In this document: in pieces, positions 36,558 through 45,619 of the stretch
Layout of the letters: each line of letters opens with the position of its first letter
Position numbering within the stretch: position 1 is the stretch's first letter
Origin: NZWG01 sp964478995
GTDB taxonomy: Bacteria > Fidelibacterota > Marinisomatia > Marinisomatales > UBA1611
Reading direction: 5' to 3'
Assembly (NCBI GenBank): GCA_964478995.1
Contig: CAYZJY010000003.1
Coordinates: 1 to 47,538, forward strand
DNA length: 47,538 bases
Notes under the pieces: model-generated
What the model was told of the DNA's origin: nothing
The model's database searches: none
What the model saw: only the letters and a program-made list of their open reading frames with translations
Position numbers and translations under genes: made by a program

Positions 36558-38864
36558 ATGAAGTATCTGCTAATCTTATTTCTAATCATTCCGACCTATG
36601 GACAATCATTGGATGAGCGCTATCATTCCCTTGATGAGATCTATGGTTTCTTGGACTCATTGGATCAAATCGAGGAACTGGATGATTGGGTTCATTTAGA
36701 TACACTTGGTTATTCTACCCATGAGAACATTCCGATCATTGGACTGAGGATCTCTGACAATGCCGATCAAAAAGAAGACGAGCCACGTGTCCTATTCATA
36801 GGACAGGTGCATGCCGAGGAGATCCTGGGAATAGAGATCGTGATCGACATGATAAAGGATCTATTGTTTCCAGACGCTAGCATTCATACCCACATGAGCA
36901 TACTTAAACAATACCTAGATATTTGGTTCATTCCCACGGCTAATCCTGAAGGTTTGAACGTTGTTCATGAGGGCCTAGACCTTAGTTACAGGAAAAATAA
37001 GAGAGATCTTTCTGCAGAGGGTCCATTTCCCAATGGTCTTTTTGATTATGACCCATCCATAGGGAATGATATTGACGGAGTGGATCTCAATAGGAATTTT
37101 GAGTTTAATTGGGTCTTTGGTGATACATTCCTTGAGCCTGATAACTCTGACTATGCATCACACTATGATTACTATAAGGGAGAGGAGCCATTCTCTGAGG
37201 ATGAGTCCATTGCGATCAGAGACCTAGCCTTGGAAAACGATTTTGTCTTTTCTGTTGTTTGGCATAGTTCTAGGTCTGGTAATCTAAGTGAAAAGGTTTT
37301 TACATCATGGAAGTGGGAAGAGGTAAAGGAATCGCCAGATCTTGGCATAATGAAGTCCATCGCAGATCATTTTTCTGGATCAATTGAGACAGAGGATGGT
37401 ACAAGTACTTATCTATCAGTTTACAGTGGGTCGAGGAATGGAAAACTCCATGACTGGTTCTATAGAGAGACAGGATGCATTCAATATTTGGTTGAATGTG
37501 GTACCTCTAATTTGCAACCTGACAGTGTCTTGATCGAGAATACAATTTCTAGGACAAAACCCGCGATGGTCTATTTGATGGATCGAGCAATAGGCTACTA
37601 TGCGGATGCTGCACAGATCACAGGCATTGTATACGATGCTCAAACTAATACTCCCATCCAAGACGCAGTCGTAGAAGTCGTGGAACACTCCGGAAGTGTA
37701 CTGAAACCCCGTAAAACAAATGAATTCGGGCGTTTTAGACGTATCCTAGATGTTGGAACATATACCTTTATTATCAAGGCAGAAGGATATCTTGATCAGG
37801 AAATGTCACTTGTTGCTAATAATAGCGGTATAACGGAACATGATGTCTACCTTGAACCTGCGCCAATGTACCAGTTAAATATCAGGCTGGTTCATGATGC
37901 GATTGATTATTTTACAATTAGCGGATCCATTTCAAATGAGTTCAGTTCAAATGCGGTTGAGATATCATCAGGAGACAATCAAATTGTCATACCAGAGGGG
38001 AAATATGAATTACAGTTTTTCATGGGCGATGGCCATGTCCCTTGGGAAAAAACGTTCATGTTGAACTCCGACCTTGAACTTTCAGTACCATATGAACAGG
38101 GAGTGGTTCACAATCTCGCTGAGTCACTACCTTGGCAGAACTCAACCGGTACATGGATCATGGAAGACATGATCTTGAGAACTCAGGAAGGGGTTTTATA
38201 TGAAAACATGGATTCCACATATGATGAGATATCAATGGAATCTGATCTTGTGGATGTCACAGGTAGTAATCGCATTGTAGTGGCACTTGATCATCGCTAT
38301 GAAACGGAATGGGACTTCGATCTAATTTCGGTTTCTATTATCAGTGAGGATGATGTGATACTGGGTTCGCAATCTTGGTCAGGTCATCGTTGGAATGATT
38401 TTCATGCTGAACTGATAACTGCTACTTCAGATAGTGCCTTTGGTTCAGTCAGGGTACGTATGACATTTACACCTGATCAGACTGTGAACTATAGAGGATG
38501 GGAAATAGGATCACTTGACCTATATGCCATGTCAGATGGGTATCTGGGAGCAACAGAGAGTATAGTTAACAATATCCCTAGAATACCCATGAGAATAAAT
38601 GGAATTTATCCCAATCCTTCCTACGGAAGACTGCAACTTGACATAGAGCGATATCCTGGAGGTGATGCATCTGTAGAGATCTACAATATTCTAGGACAGA
38701 ATGTGCTCTCAAAAAAAATTAAGAACATATCCAGTGGCAGACGTTTCATTGATCTTGACCTTAGTCACATGAATGGTATCCTAACAGGTTCTGGAATGTT
38801 CTTCATTCAAATAAAAACTCAAACTGAACAGGCTGTAAAAAAATGCATCATATTAAAAAATTGA
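36558..38864 (+). CDS. secreted M14 zinc carboxypeptidase with sorting domain
   Basis: A 768-residue exported peptidase. After the signal (about 15 residues), the M14 domain (about 35-345) has the zinc pair His85 and Glu88 in QVHAEE, the third ligand His236 in VVWHSS, substrate-binding Asn178-Arg179 in VDLNRNF and the catalytic Glu313 in YLVECGTS. All key residues are present, so it should be active, removing C-terminal residues from peptides. A carboxypeptidase-regulatory-like beta domain (about 352-435) follows, then a jelly-roll-like region, and a sorting domain with the divergent motif IYPNPSYGRLQ and an end in IILKN. It starts 3 bases after the propeller gene and overlaps the C25 gene by 22 bases, suggesting joint export and peptide digestion. 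Confidence 0.92.
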   Translation: MKYLLILFLIIPTYGQSLDERYHSLDEIYGFLDSLDQIEELDDWVHLDTLGYSTHENIPIIGLRISDNADQKEDEPRVLFIGQVHAEEILGIEIVIDMIKDLLFPDASIHTHMSILKQYLDIWFIPTANPEGLNVVHEGLDLSYRKNKRDLSAEGPFPNGLFDYDPSIGNDIDGVDLNRNFEFNWVFGDTFLEPDNSDYASHYDYYKGEEPFSEDESIAIRDLALENDFVFSVVWHSSRSGNLSEKVFTSWKWEEVKESPDLGIMKSIADHFSGSIETEDGTSTYLSVYSGSRNGKLHDWFYRETGCIQYLVECGTSNLQPDSVLIENTISRTKPAMVYLMDRAIGYYADAAQITGIVYDAQTNTPIQDAVVEVVEHSGSVLKPRKTNEFGRFRRILDVGTYTFIIKAEGYLDQEMSLVANNSGITEHDVYLEPAPMYQLNIRLVHDAIDYFTISGSISNEFSSNAVEISSGDNQIVIPEGKYELQFFMGDGHVPWEKTFMLNSDLELSVPYEQGVVHNLAESLPWQNSTGTWIMEDMILRTQEGVLYENMDSTYDEISMESDLVDVTGSNRIVVALDHRYETEWDFDLISVSIISEDDVILGSQSWSGHRWNDFHAELITATSDSAFGSVRVRMTFTPDQTVNYRGWEIGSLDLYAMSDGYLGATESIVNNIPRIPMRINGIYPNPSYGRLQLDIERYPGGDASVEIYNILGQNVLSKKIKNISSGRRFIDLDLSHMNGILTGSGMFFIQIKTQTEQAVKKCIILKN

Positions 38865-41800
38865 CACTATTTCTTATCCTATCATCTTCATTATTATTTG
38901 CTGGAGAGTCATCTTTCCGAGGTAAGACTGCTGAAGAATTGATCGGTGAACCAATACCCATGTCCTTTGTCAACATGGTCTCCAATAATTACAATATCCT
39001 ACCATCACAGATGAATCCACAGAGAGGAAGTTATCTGATCATTTCCCCAGATGGAATTGCAGGGTATCTTGACGATTTTGTGGAGTTTAAGAATTCTCAA
39101 GGATTTGATGTTTTTGTATTGACACTATCTGAGACCGGAGAGTCAGCGTCTGAAATCAAGAATGCGATAGAAGATCACCTCCTAAGTGACCCGATGCTAG
39201 AGTACGTACTTTTGATCGGGGACGTAGATGGTTTCGCTGAGTGTCCATCTTTTTATTATGGTCCAGAAAATGATGTCACTGATCAACAGTACACATATCT
39301 TTCAGGAGACGATGTCATTCCAGATGTCTTCATAGGGAGACTTTCCATTGACTCATTATCAGATCTAGCAGTGATCATGTCCAAGACCATTAAATATGCT
39401 AGAGACCCTTTGGCATATGATGATAATTGGTTAGATAGAGGGCTCATCGTTGCTGGTAATTATTCTAATACATATCCAATACCCATCACCCCCAAATGGA
39501 CATCCTATTGGCTAATGGAAGAATTATTGGGTCATGGGTATAGTCAGGTTGATACTGTTTTTTATCCACCGGTACAACAAGGTGCATCATATATCATTCC
39601 TATCATAGATAATGGCGTTGGCATAGTCAATTATCGGGGATGGGGAGATGCCAATGGCTGGCACTATCCAGAATTTCATGTGGAGGATGTCAATGATCTG
39701 AATAATGGATGGCTTACACCAGTCTTCATGAGTTATGTATGTAATTCAAATGATTTTGCAAATAATGTTGACCCATGTCTTTCGGAAGCAGTATTGAGGG
39801 GTGGGACACCAACTGTTCCCAAGGGTGGTGTTGCATTCATTGGCCCATCAGATCTCCATACAAGTACAAAATATAATAATGTAATCAATGCCTATATGTA
39901 CGATGCAATGTTGAACCACGATGTGGTTGAACTCGGACCGGCAATGCAGGCCGGGCAATTTGGCCTAACCAAAGAGTTTCCAGCACAGAATGGTCCTGGA
40001 GAGGCACAAGAATTTTATGCAAATGTCTATAATATTCTAGGTGATCCCTCCTTGCAGGTCTATTTGGATAGACCCAGACAATTCATGATATCAACCAATG
40101 AATTGTCATCCAATGATGCTTTTATTGAATTATCGATTACAGATATTGATAATGGAGATGGCATAATGAATGCAGTGATAAGCATCATGAGCGATGGGCA
40201 GATGCTTGCAAAGGGAATTACCGATGCTTCTGGCAATTTCGTTACATCTTTGGATCTAGATGGGCAGGGTACGGTTGATGTTTATTTGAATAAGGCTGGC
40301 TTTGTGCAGGGACATGAAACGGTGATGGTGAACGATGTTCATGGGATACGACTCTCAGAACTTATCATCGATAATGAAAGCGAGGGTGAAAGACCAACCC
40401 TTGGTTCTACATTCTCTTTCAGTATGGTGTTGGAAAATACATCTAGCAATACTCTCAATGCTTCAGGAGCAACAATAACCTTCTCTGATAATGTTTTACC
40501 TTCATCCGTTGACATAGAGGTTCCGTCTCTTGCAGAGGGTGAGACCATAACAATAGAAGGTGTTGAGATTATTGCATATGATACAGACGTAGGTAATTCT
40601 TTCATAGGGAATCTATCCTATGATAATGACATGGAAATAACATGTGATTTTTCCATTGAAATTGAAATGCCAGTTTTTGACATAGAATTTGAGAACCAAC
40701 CAGTACCAGGTTCTGAATTTGATCCGCAATTGACCATCACTAATTATTCTGGTGGTTATTACCATGATATCTGGCTTGAGATAGTGGCCTTATCAGATGG
40801 TGCTGAGGTATCCCAAAATAGTGCATCAGATCAATACTCTGATTTTATAGCATTTGCATCATCAACATATGGCACCAACTACAATGTTACTCTTGCAGAT
40901 GTGTCATACGGAAGTGATGTCACATTTCTGGTTAAATTCATTAAAAATGGAAACTTGATATTTTCTCAACCTGTTCCTCTACACTTAACTCCCATCAACC
41001 AAAATATTCCTGTTGCTCCAAATAATTATGGATATTGGGCCTATGATGATACGGACGATGGTTATGAACAAAGGCCAACCTTTGATTGGGTAGAATTAGA
41101 TCCAAACTTTGGTGGGAACAATGCAACTCATTATCAATTAGACGATGATGATCATGTAGATATTGATCTGCCCTTTCTCTTCAAATACCATGGAGTTGAT
41201 TACGACAAGATCACAGTTAGCTCAAATGGTTGGACATCTTTTGAAGGTTGTGAAATTGATTATTTCTGGAACATGTCCATCCCCATGTACATGGGGCCAA
41301 AGGCCATGCTTGCACCATTTTCGGACGATCTGGAGACCATTGATACAGATGGTGATGGTGAGATAGATAAGTGGATCGATCTATATGTTTTACATGATGA
41401 GGATAATGGCCGATTTATCATGGAATGGTCTAGGGCATTAAATGGATATGATGAGGTAACCGAAGAGACCTTTGAGGTAATTCTTTATGACCAGAACGCA
41501 TTACCAACAGAAGATGGAAATGGGGTCATAGAGTTCCAATATCTAGAGATCGAAGATGTTGATGTCACAAAAAATTATTCTACGGTAGGCATTGAATCAC
41601 CTGAGAAAAATTATGGGATCCAATACGTATTCAATAATGTCTATGCTCCCGGTGCTGCACCCCTAGTAAATGAAAGGGTCATTCGTTTTACAACTGAGGC
41701 CCCTTCAAATTATGTTGCATCATTGGGTGTTGATGAAAAGGTGATCCCGAACGAATTTACTTTAAGTCCAGCCTATCCAAATCCATTTAATCCCAATACT

Positions 41801-42028
41801 CACATCGACCTTAGAATTCCCATTACGGATAGGGTAGATATTTCCATTTATGACATACTTGGTAGACAAGTCGCGAACCTTAATAGAAGGGTCTTGGTTA
41901 GTGGGAACTATAAGTTCTCATGGAGTGGAACGAATGATCAAGGAAAAACACTGGCGTCTGGGACTTATTTCGTAATGGTCAAGTATCGTGAAAATACACA
42001 AATTCAGAAACTGCTATTTTTAAAATAA
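38843..42028 (+). CDS. secreted C25 (gingipain-like) protein with sorting domain
   Basis: A 1061-residue exported protein. The signal (MHHIKKLTLFLILSSSLLFAG) is followed by only about 40 residues before the C25 fold (about 62-410), so the long propeptide is missing. LLIGDVDGF, VFIGRLSI and the nucleophile region MSYVCNSNDF (Cys300) are present. In the catalytic His position the sequence is NYRGWGD with Trp267, 33 residues before the Cys, the spacing I recall for gingipain R. His274 nearby might substitute. Beta-sandwich domains, a nidogen-like module (about 727-950, with a DTDGDGEID calcium-type loop) and a sorting domain with AYPNPFNP and YDILGRQV follow. It overlaps the M14 gene by 22 bases and the glutaredoxin gene by one base. 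Confidence 0.87.
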   Translation: MHHIKKLTLFLILSSSLLFAGESSFRGKTAEELIGEPIPMSFVNMVSNNYNILPSQMNPQRGSYLIISPDGIAGYLDDFVEFKNSQGFDVFVLTLSETGESASEIKNAIEDHLLSDPMLEYVLLIGDVDGFAECPSFYYGPENDVTDQQYTYLSGDDVIPDVFIGRLSIDSLSDLAVIMSKTIKYARDPLAYDDNWLDRGLIVAGNYSNTYPIPITPKWTSYWLMEELLGHGYSQVDTVFYPPVQQGASYIIPIIDNGVGIVNYRGWGDANGWHYPEFHVEDVNDLNNGWLTPVFMSYVCNSNDFANNVDPCLSEAVLRGGTPTVPKGGVAFIGPSDLHTSTKYNNVINAYMYDAMLNHDVVELGPAMQAGQFGLTKEFPAQNGPGEAQEFYANVYNILGDPSLQVYLDRPRQFMISTNELSSNDAFIELSITDIDNGDGIMNAVISIMSDGQMLAKGITDASGNFVTSLDLDGQGTVDVYLNKAGFVQGHETVMVNDVHGIRLSELIIDNESEGERPTLGSTFSFSMVLENTSSNTLNASGATITFSDNVLPSSVDIEVPSLAEGETITIEGVEIIAYDTDVGNSFIGNLSYDNDMEITCDFSIEIEMPVFDIEFENQPVPGSEFDPQLTITNYSGGYYHDIWLEIVALSDGAEVSQNSASDQYSDFIAFASSTYGTNYNVTLADVSYGSDVTFLVKFIKNGNLIFSQPVPLHLTPINQNIPVAPNNYGYWAYDDTDDGYEQRPTFDWVELDPNFGGNNATHYQLDDDDHVDIDLPFLFKYHGVDYDKITVSSNGWTSFEGCEIDYFWNMSIPMYMGPKAMLAPFSDDLETIDTDGDGEIDKWIDLYVLHDEDNGRFIMEWSRALNGYDEVTEETFEVILYDQNALPTEDGNGVIEFQYLEIEDVDVTKNYSTVGIESPEKNYGIQYVFNNVYAPGAAPLVNERVIRFTTEAPSNYVASLGVDEKVIPNEFTLSPAYPNPFNPNTHIDLRIPITDRVDISIYDILGRQVANLNRRVLVSGNYKFSWSGTNDQGKTLASGTYFVMVKYRENTQIQKLLFLK

Positions 42029-42267
42029 TGAATTATTCGATTAAAATATATTCTACATCATGGTGTCAACCGTGCAAGTCTGCAAAACGTTTATTAGAGT
42101 CAAAGGGATTGACTTATGAAGATGTAGACATAGAGGAAATAGGATGGAGTAGGGATGACCTCTTTGATATTACAGGGGGTAGGACCGTTCCTCAGATCAT
42201 CATAGATGAAAAACCGATAGGTGGCTATGATGACCTTTTAAAATTAGACCAGGAAGGAAAATTATAA
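42028..42267 (+). CDS. glutaredoxin
   Basis: A 79-residue cytoplasmic thiol oxidoreductase of the class I glutaredoxin type. The active site is WCQPC (Cys13, Cys16), the cis-proline is in TVPQI (Pro55), and the glutathione-binding end GGYDDL is at 65-70. It uses glutathione, or another thiol, to reduce disulfides. The ATG overlaps the last base of the preceding stop (TAATG). It may simply be carried in the operon, although proximity to a Cys-dependent protease is noted. Length is normal for a minimal glutaredoxin. Confidence 0.93.
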   Translation: MNYSIKIYSTSWCQPCKSAKRLLESKGLTYEDVDIEEIGWSRDDLFDITGGRTVPQIIIDEKPIGGYDDLLKLDQEGKL

Positions 42268-42269
42268 TA

Positions 42270-43139
42270 TTGAGGCAAATTCAATTAAAGATTACCAGGG
42301 TTCTTGTCTATTCAGGAGCCCTGTTTTTTTTTATGGACTGTGCTGGAAGGGTCAAGCCTTGGAAATTTCAAGATACCCATGCTCTCGATGTCCGCATGCT
42401 TGATGCCCAACAGTGGTCAAAAAAGGTTTCAAGGGACATGAGAGACCTTGATAGGATAATGAAACGTGAACTTCGGTTTTATCTAGATAAAGATCTACGG
42501 ATCTATGAGAGTATAGAACCAGGATATGAAGAAATGAAATCATCGCTTACCAAGATTGATAGTGTGATCAATAGCATAGCCGAATTATATGTTAACCTAA
42601 AAGAATCTCCGGGAGATAGTCTTGAATCAGTGCCTGATGATTCTGCATCATCATATAGAGAAATTATTGAGTCTAGTAGTAAGGATATTCAGATCGCAAA
42701 GAAAGCATATCATAATGGTTTAAAGGATTTGAAAAAGGGGTTTAAAAAAGACAGGAAGAATTTGGTTTTTATTGATGATGAATACATCCACTATAGATTG
42801 ACACTTCATGAGATCAAATACAAGCGCGAAGAATTAGAACCTGAACTAAAACGTTTTAACAAAAAACTAAGTAAGGCACTGTTTGAAGATGATGGATCAT
42901 CCTATGCGAGAAACATTAGGAAGATATCAAAAAAGATAGAATCACATGAAAGCAAATTAGATGTTTATGAAAAATTCTTATCTAATATAGATGGAATCAT
43001 ACTTAAAGAGGTAGGGGGGCATGTGATATTGAGACCATCAAAGGCAAAACCTCTAAAGTTCATGCTGAGGCATGAAAAGGGTCTAAGTGATTATCTAGAT
43101 ACCTTGGAGAAGATCCGAAAGGACCTCGAGTCCATTTGA
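42270..43139 (+). CDS. coiled-coil envelope protein of unknown function
   Basis: A 289-residue protein from a TTG start at 42270, with AGGAAGGA 11 bases upstream. No other start precedes the signal-like segment (VLVYSGALFFFMDCAG). A lipoprotein is possible at Cys24, but the residue before it is Asp, which is unusual, so cleavage is uncertain. The rest is highly charged, mostly alpha-helical and rich in Lys and Glu, with heptad-like stretches at about 60-110, 135-165, 183-205 and 220-245. It follows the glutaredoxin by 2 bases and ends 7 bases from the convergent metalloprotease gene. The family is not recognised. It resembles periplasmic coiled-coil spacers, but no function is assigned. Confidence 0.7.
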   Translation: MRQIQLKITRVLVYSGALFFFMDCAGRVKPWKFQDTHALDVRMLDAQQWSKKVSRDMRDLDRIMKRELRFYLDKDLRIYESIEPGYEEMKSSLTKIDSVINSIAELYVNLKESPGDSLESVPDDSASSYREIIESSSKDIQIAKKAYHNGLKDLKKGFKKDRKNLVFIDDEYIHYRLTLHEIKYKREELEPELKRFNKKLSKALFEDDGSSYARNIRKISKKIESHESKLDVYEKFLSNIDGIILKEVGGHVILRPSKAKPLKFMLRHEKGLSDYLDTLEKIRKDLESI

Positions 43140-43146
43140 ATTTGAA

Positions 43147-44823
43147 TCATTTTTTCTTTAGATAAACCACCTTGTGGGTGCTCTTATGATGGTTGCCTTC
43201 TACAAGAAAATAGTAAACTCCGTTTGATACAGCATGCCCGCCATTATTAATACCATTCCATTTAAGTGTCATCACAGAGGGTTCGATAAACTCATTGGAT
43301 TGAGACCAGACCTCATGGCCCATAATGTCAAATACACTTGTTTTGATCGTTTGGCCAGTGATCACCTGTAGGTCCATGGAAATTATTTTTCCATATGAAG
43401 GATTTGGGTATGGTGAAAATGAGGTAAAATCTTCTGAATATCCGTCTGATATCTGTAATGACCAATCCCAATCAGAATTATCACGTCCAATGGCTGAAAT
43501 AATGAGAGATATCCAGTCAATGCCGATCTCTGGATCGATGTTCAATTCATTTCCAGAGCGTACCGACCATTGATTATTTCCATCATGTTTTATGATGGAA
43601 GAAAGATGGATCTGTCCTTTGGAAGTAATTGCCGTTACTTTTACAGGACTTTCTGTGGTAAGGGAATAATACCGACTTTCATGTAGACCAAGAGATACAT
43701 TGCTTACTGTCTCAGTATTTCCCTTCTGAAAAAAAAAGGTTTGTTCTGGTGGCCCATAAATAGAGCCCCAGGGAGATAGGATAGTTCTATAGCCTTCGGC
43801 CTCTTCATAGGTATATGGATCTGCATTGATGTCATTACTTAGAATTCGGTTTGCGATGCGCATTCTATTGTAAGCATCTTCAAATGATGAACCATGTGGT
43901 TCAAGTGCGCTGTCTATTGCATCGTAGGTCACATCTTGGCTTGGATTTGCAAGATATCTAGAGTTTTCCCAGCATGATCTTAGTGTCTCTCTTCCACCCA
44001 AATGCTCATCAATATATTGGAAAAAAATAAATGAGCCGTACATGTGAGTATTATTTAAACTTGATTCATGAATGGGCTTATCAGGATTGGAGAACCATGA
44101 AGGCATGTATCTGTAAAGGTCATTTATGTCATCATAAAGTTCATCCTCGCTCCATACTGCAGTCGACTCCATAAACCACAGGCTTTGATCAAAAGCATGG
44201 CAATTATAGTCAAATTGGATGGCATGAAAGAATTCATGCACAGCGGTGACCTTGATGTTGTCTTCTTCAGTGTGATCACTAAATTGATCTCCAGAGTATG
44301 AGTTACGCATCTTTATATAACTCTCACAGGATGCAGTACCACCAACTCCAATTCCGAGTGCATAACCAAAGAACCATGATGGCAGGTTTTCAATGCGAAC
44401 CTCATAGAGACCATCAGAATTAAGGGGTGGTGGATCAAACCCCATGGTATCGACATGGAATGACCAAACTTCTTCAAAAATGATGCCCATGGTGATCACG
44501 TAGTCCACGTTTTCAACAGCATCAATACCATCAACAGCATAGAAAAATCTGAAATGGTTCGTGTCATGCGTTTGATCAAGGACTGGGTTAAGGGCTGTCA
44601 CAGAATTTTCTCTTACTTGGAGACCAATTTGATTCAATTGGGCAACCTCATGCTCCTCTAACCCATCTATTCCATTTCTTATCATGTTATTTATGTGAGG
44701 TGTTGCATGGATGGGTATAGTGCTATTCTTTAGAATGTCATAAGAATCCCTCACTGACATGGACGCACATACCCCTAACGAATGAATAAGGATCAGTAAT
44801 ATTAATCTATTGGTCCAGGTCAT
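43147..44823 (-). CDS. secreted HExxH metalloprotease (MXAN_6640-like) with sorting domain
   Basis: About 558 residues from the ATG at 44823; a TTG one codon upstream is possible. After a signal (ILLILIHSLGVCAS), the catalytic region has VHEFFHAIQ with zinc ligands His196 and His200 and base Glu197. WFMESTAVW follows, with Glu219 as the likely third ligand, the gluzincin arrangement. This pattern matches MXAN_6640-type putative metalloproteases. A beta domain and a FlgD-like/T9SS-type sorting domain (PYPNPSYG, FDIMGHEV, SNGVYYFLV, KKK end) follow. The gene is last in a minus-strand group of three and is convergent with the coiled-coil gene, with only 7 bases between. It probably digests extracellular protein; substrate unknown. 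Confidence 0.85.
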   Translation of the reverse strand: MTWTNRLILLILIHSLGVCASMSVRDSYDILKNSTIPIHATPHINNMIRNGIDGLEEHEVAQLNQIGLQVRENSVTALNPVLDQTHDTNHFRFFYAVDGIDAVENVDYVITMGIIFEEVWSFHVDTMGFDPPPLNSDGLYEVRIENLPSWFFGYALGIGVGGTASCESYIKMRNSYSGDQFSDHTEEDNIKVTAVHEFFHAIQFDYNCHAFDQSLWFMESTAVWSEDELYDDINDLYRYMPSWFSNPDKPIHESSLNNTHMYGSFIFFQYIDEHLGGRETLRSCWENSRYLANPSQDVTYDAIDSALEPHGSSFEDAYNRMRIANRILSNDINADPYTYEEAEGYRTILSPWGSIYGPPEQTFFFQKGNTETVSNVSLGLHESRYYSLTTESPVKVTAITSKGQIHLSSIIKHDGNNQWSVRSGNELNIDPEIGIDWISLIISAIGRDNSDWDWSLQISDGYSEDFTSFSPYPNPSYGKIISMDLQVITGQTIKTSVFDIMGHEVWSQSNEFIEPSVMTLKWNGINNGGHAVSNGVYYFLVEGNHHKSTHKVVYLKKK

Positions 44824-44917
44824 CAAACCTATCTTTATATTTATAGCGAAGATACAGCCCTAGTATTATGAATGATATTGCCCAAAATAATGAAAAATAG
44901 ACCAGCGCATCTTTCAT
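44807..44917 (-). CDS. 36-residue single-helix membrane protein
   Basis: A small open frame of 36 codons, beginning MKDALVYFSLFWAISF. One membrane helix (about residues 5-23) is followed by a strongly charged tail (LRYKYKDRFDDLDQ), the topology of CcmD and similar mini-proteins. Its ATG overlaps the stop of the AMIN-like gene by four bases (ATGA), and its end overlaps the start of the metalloprotease gene by 17 bases in another frame. These couplings make a real gene likely despite the size. A CcmD-family link is only an impression, and no other cytochrome c maturation gene is nearby. Confidence 0.6.
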   Translation of the reverse strand: MKDALVYFSLFWAISFIILGLYLRYKYKDRFDDLDQ

Positions 44918-45528
44918 AGTATTTTCCATATTGCATCAATGATGAATGTAGATAATATCACAGCAAGGCCAGCCTGAGTTTGAGGACTTGATCTGATGTC
45001 ACTATCTTTGATTGATCCAGATATGGTCATTCCTGCACCTGTCAAGTATAGCCACTTTCTAACTCCAATAGGAATGCCATTTCTTTGTTTGGATCTGCTC
45101 TTGTCTTGTATGGAATCCAATGTGGAAAAATATTCGGTTGAGTAATGAAGAGATGCCATCAGAGTATTATTTTTGGCTGATGAGAATTCATAATGTTCTA
45201 TTGACCTTCGTAGCCTCAATCCTACCTGAAATGATTGTTCGCCTTGGATGACCTGAAAATCCAATACCCCCTTGGGCAAGGTATCTTTTCTTAAGAATGA
45301 GGTATCTCCTTTGACCTTGTACAGAGTGATGTAAAACCATCCTGAATTTGCTTGCCAGGCGGTCACATCCTTATCACCAAGTGTAGAGTCTGTATCTAGC
45401 GCTACCATGATGCCATTGGCCTTGGAATCCAAACTAATCGATTCTAGGAGTATGTCTCTTGAATAAAGAGAGGACATGAATAGCAGAAGGAAAGTTAATG
45501 ATCTTGGTAATTTTATGTTTTTTTTCAT
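44914..45528 (-). CDS. exported AMIN-like domain protein
   Basis: About 204 residues from the ATG at 45528 (MKKNIKLPRSLTFLLLFMSS), which gives a classic signal peptide; an ATG five codons upstream (45543) is the longer alternative. The region about 25-130 alternates short beta strands (WFYITLYKVKGD, LDFQVIQGEQSFQVGLRLR) and resembles an AMIN domain, which binds peptidoglycan or helps secretin targeting. The C-terminal 50 residues contain two weakly hydrophobic segments, the second ending LAVILSTFIIDAIWKIL, so it may be membrane-bound. It is the first gene of the minus-strand group. The AMIN call is tentative. Confidence 0.6.
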   Translation of the reverse strand: MKKNIKLPRSLTFLLLFMSSLYSRDILLESISLDSKANGIMVALDTDSTLGDKDVTAWQANSGWFYITLYKVKGDTSFLRKDTLPKGVLDFQVIQGEQSFQVGLRLRRSIEHYEFSSAKNNTLMASLHYSTEYFSTLDSIQDKSRSKQRNGIPIGVRKWLYLTGAGMTISGSIKDSDIRSSPQTQAGLAVILSTFIIDAIWKIL

Positions 45529-45566
45529 GTATTTTCCACTCATTCACCCATGTTTCTCAATTAAAC

Positions 45567-45598
45567 TTTGTTCAGTTTGAACGCGTACGGTAATTTTG
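45567..45598 (+). promoter_or_regulatory. Bacteroidetes-type promoter candidate before the barrel gene
   Basis: TTTG (45567-45570) and TAATTTTG (45591-45598) are separated by 20 bases. This fits the TTTG / TAnnTTTG consensus known from Bacteroidetes primary promoters. The second box ends 21 bases before the ATG at 45620. The first box overlaps a small inverted repeat (GTTCA-GTT-TGAAC, 45570-45582) that could bind a regulator. The gap is divergent, so the opposite gene may also have its promoter here. Confidence 0.35.
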
Positions 45599-45619
45599 TG
45601 AACCCAAATCTGCCAATAT

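Noticed and set aside
42028..42267. Possible thioredoxin-like maturation factor dedicated to the C25 protein
   Set aside because: The protein has no signal peptide and looks like an ordinary cytoplasmic glutaredoxin, so an extracytoplasmic role is not supported.
43120..43170. T-rich stretch between the convergent genes, considered as a bidirectional terminator
   Set aside because: A T-run is present, but no stable stem could be drawn next to it.
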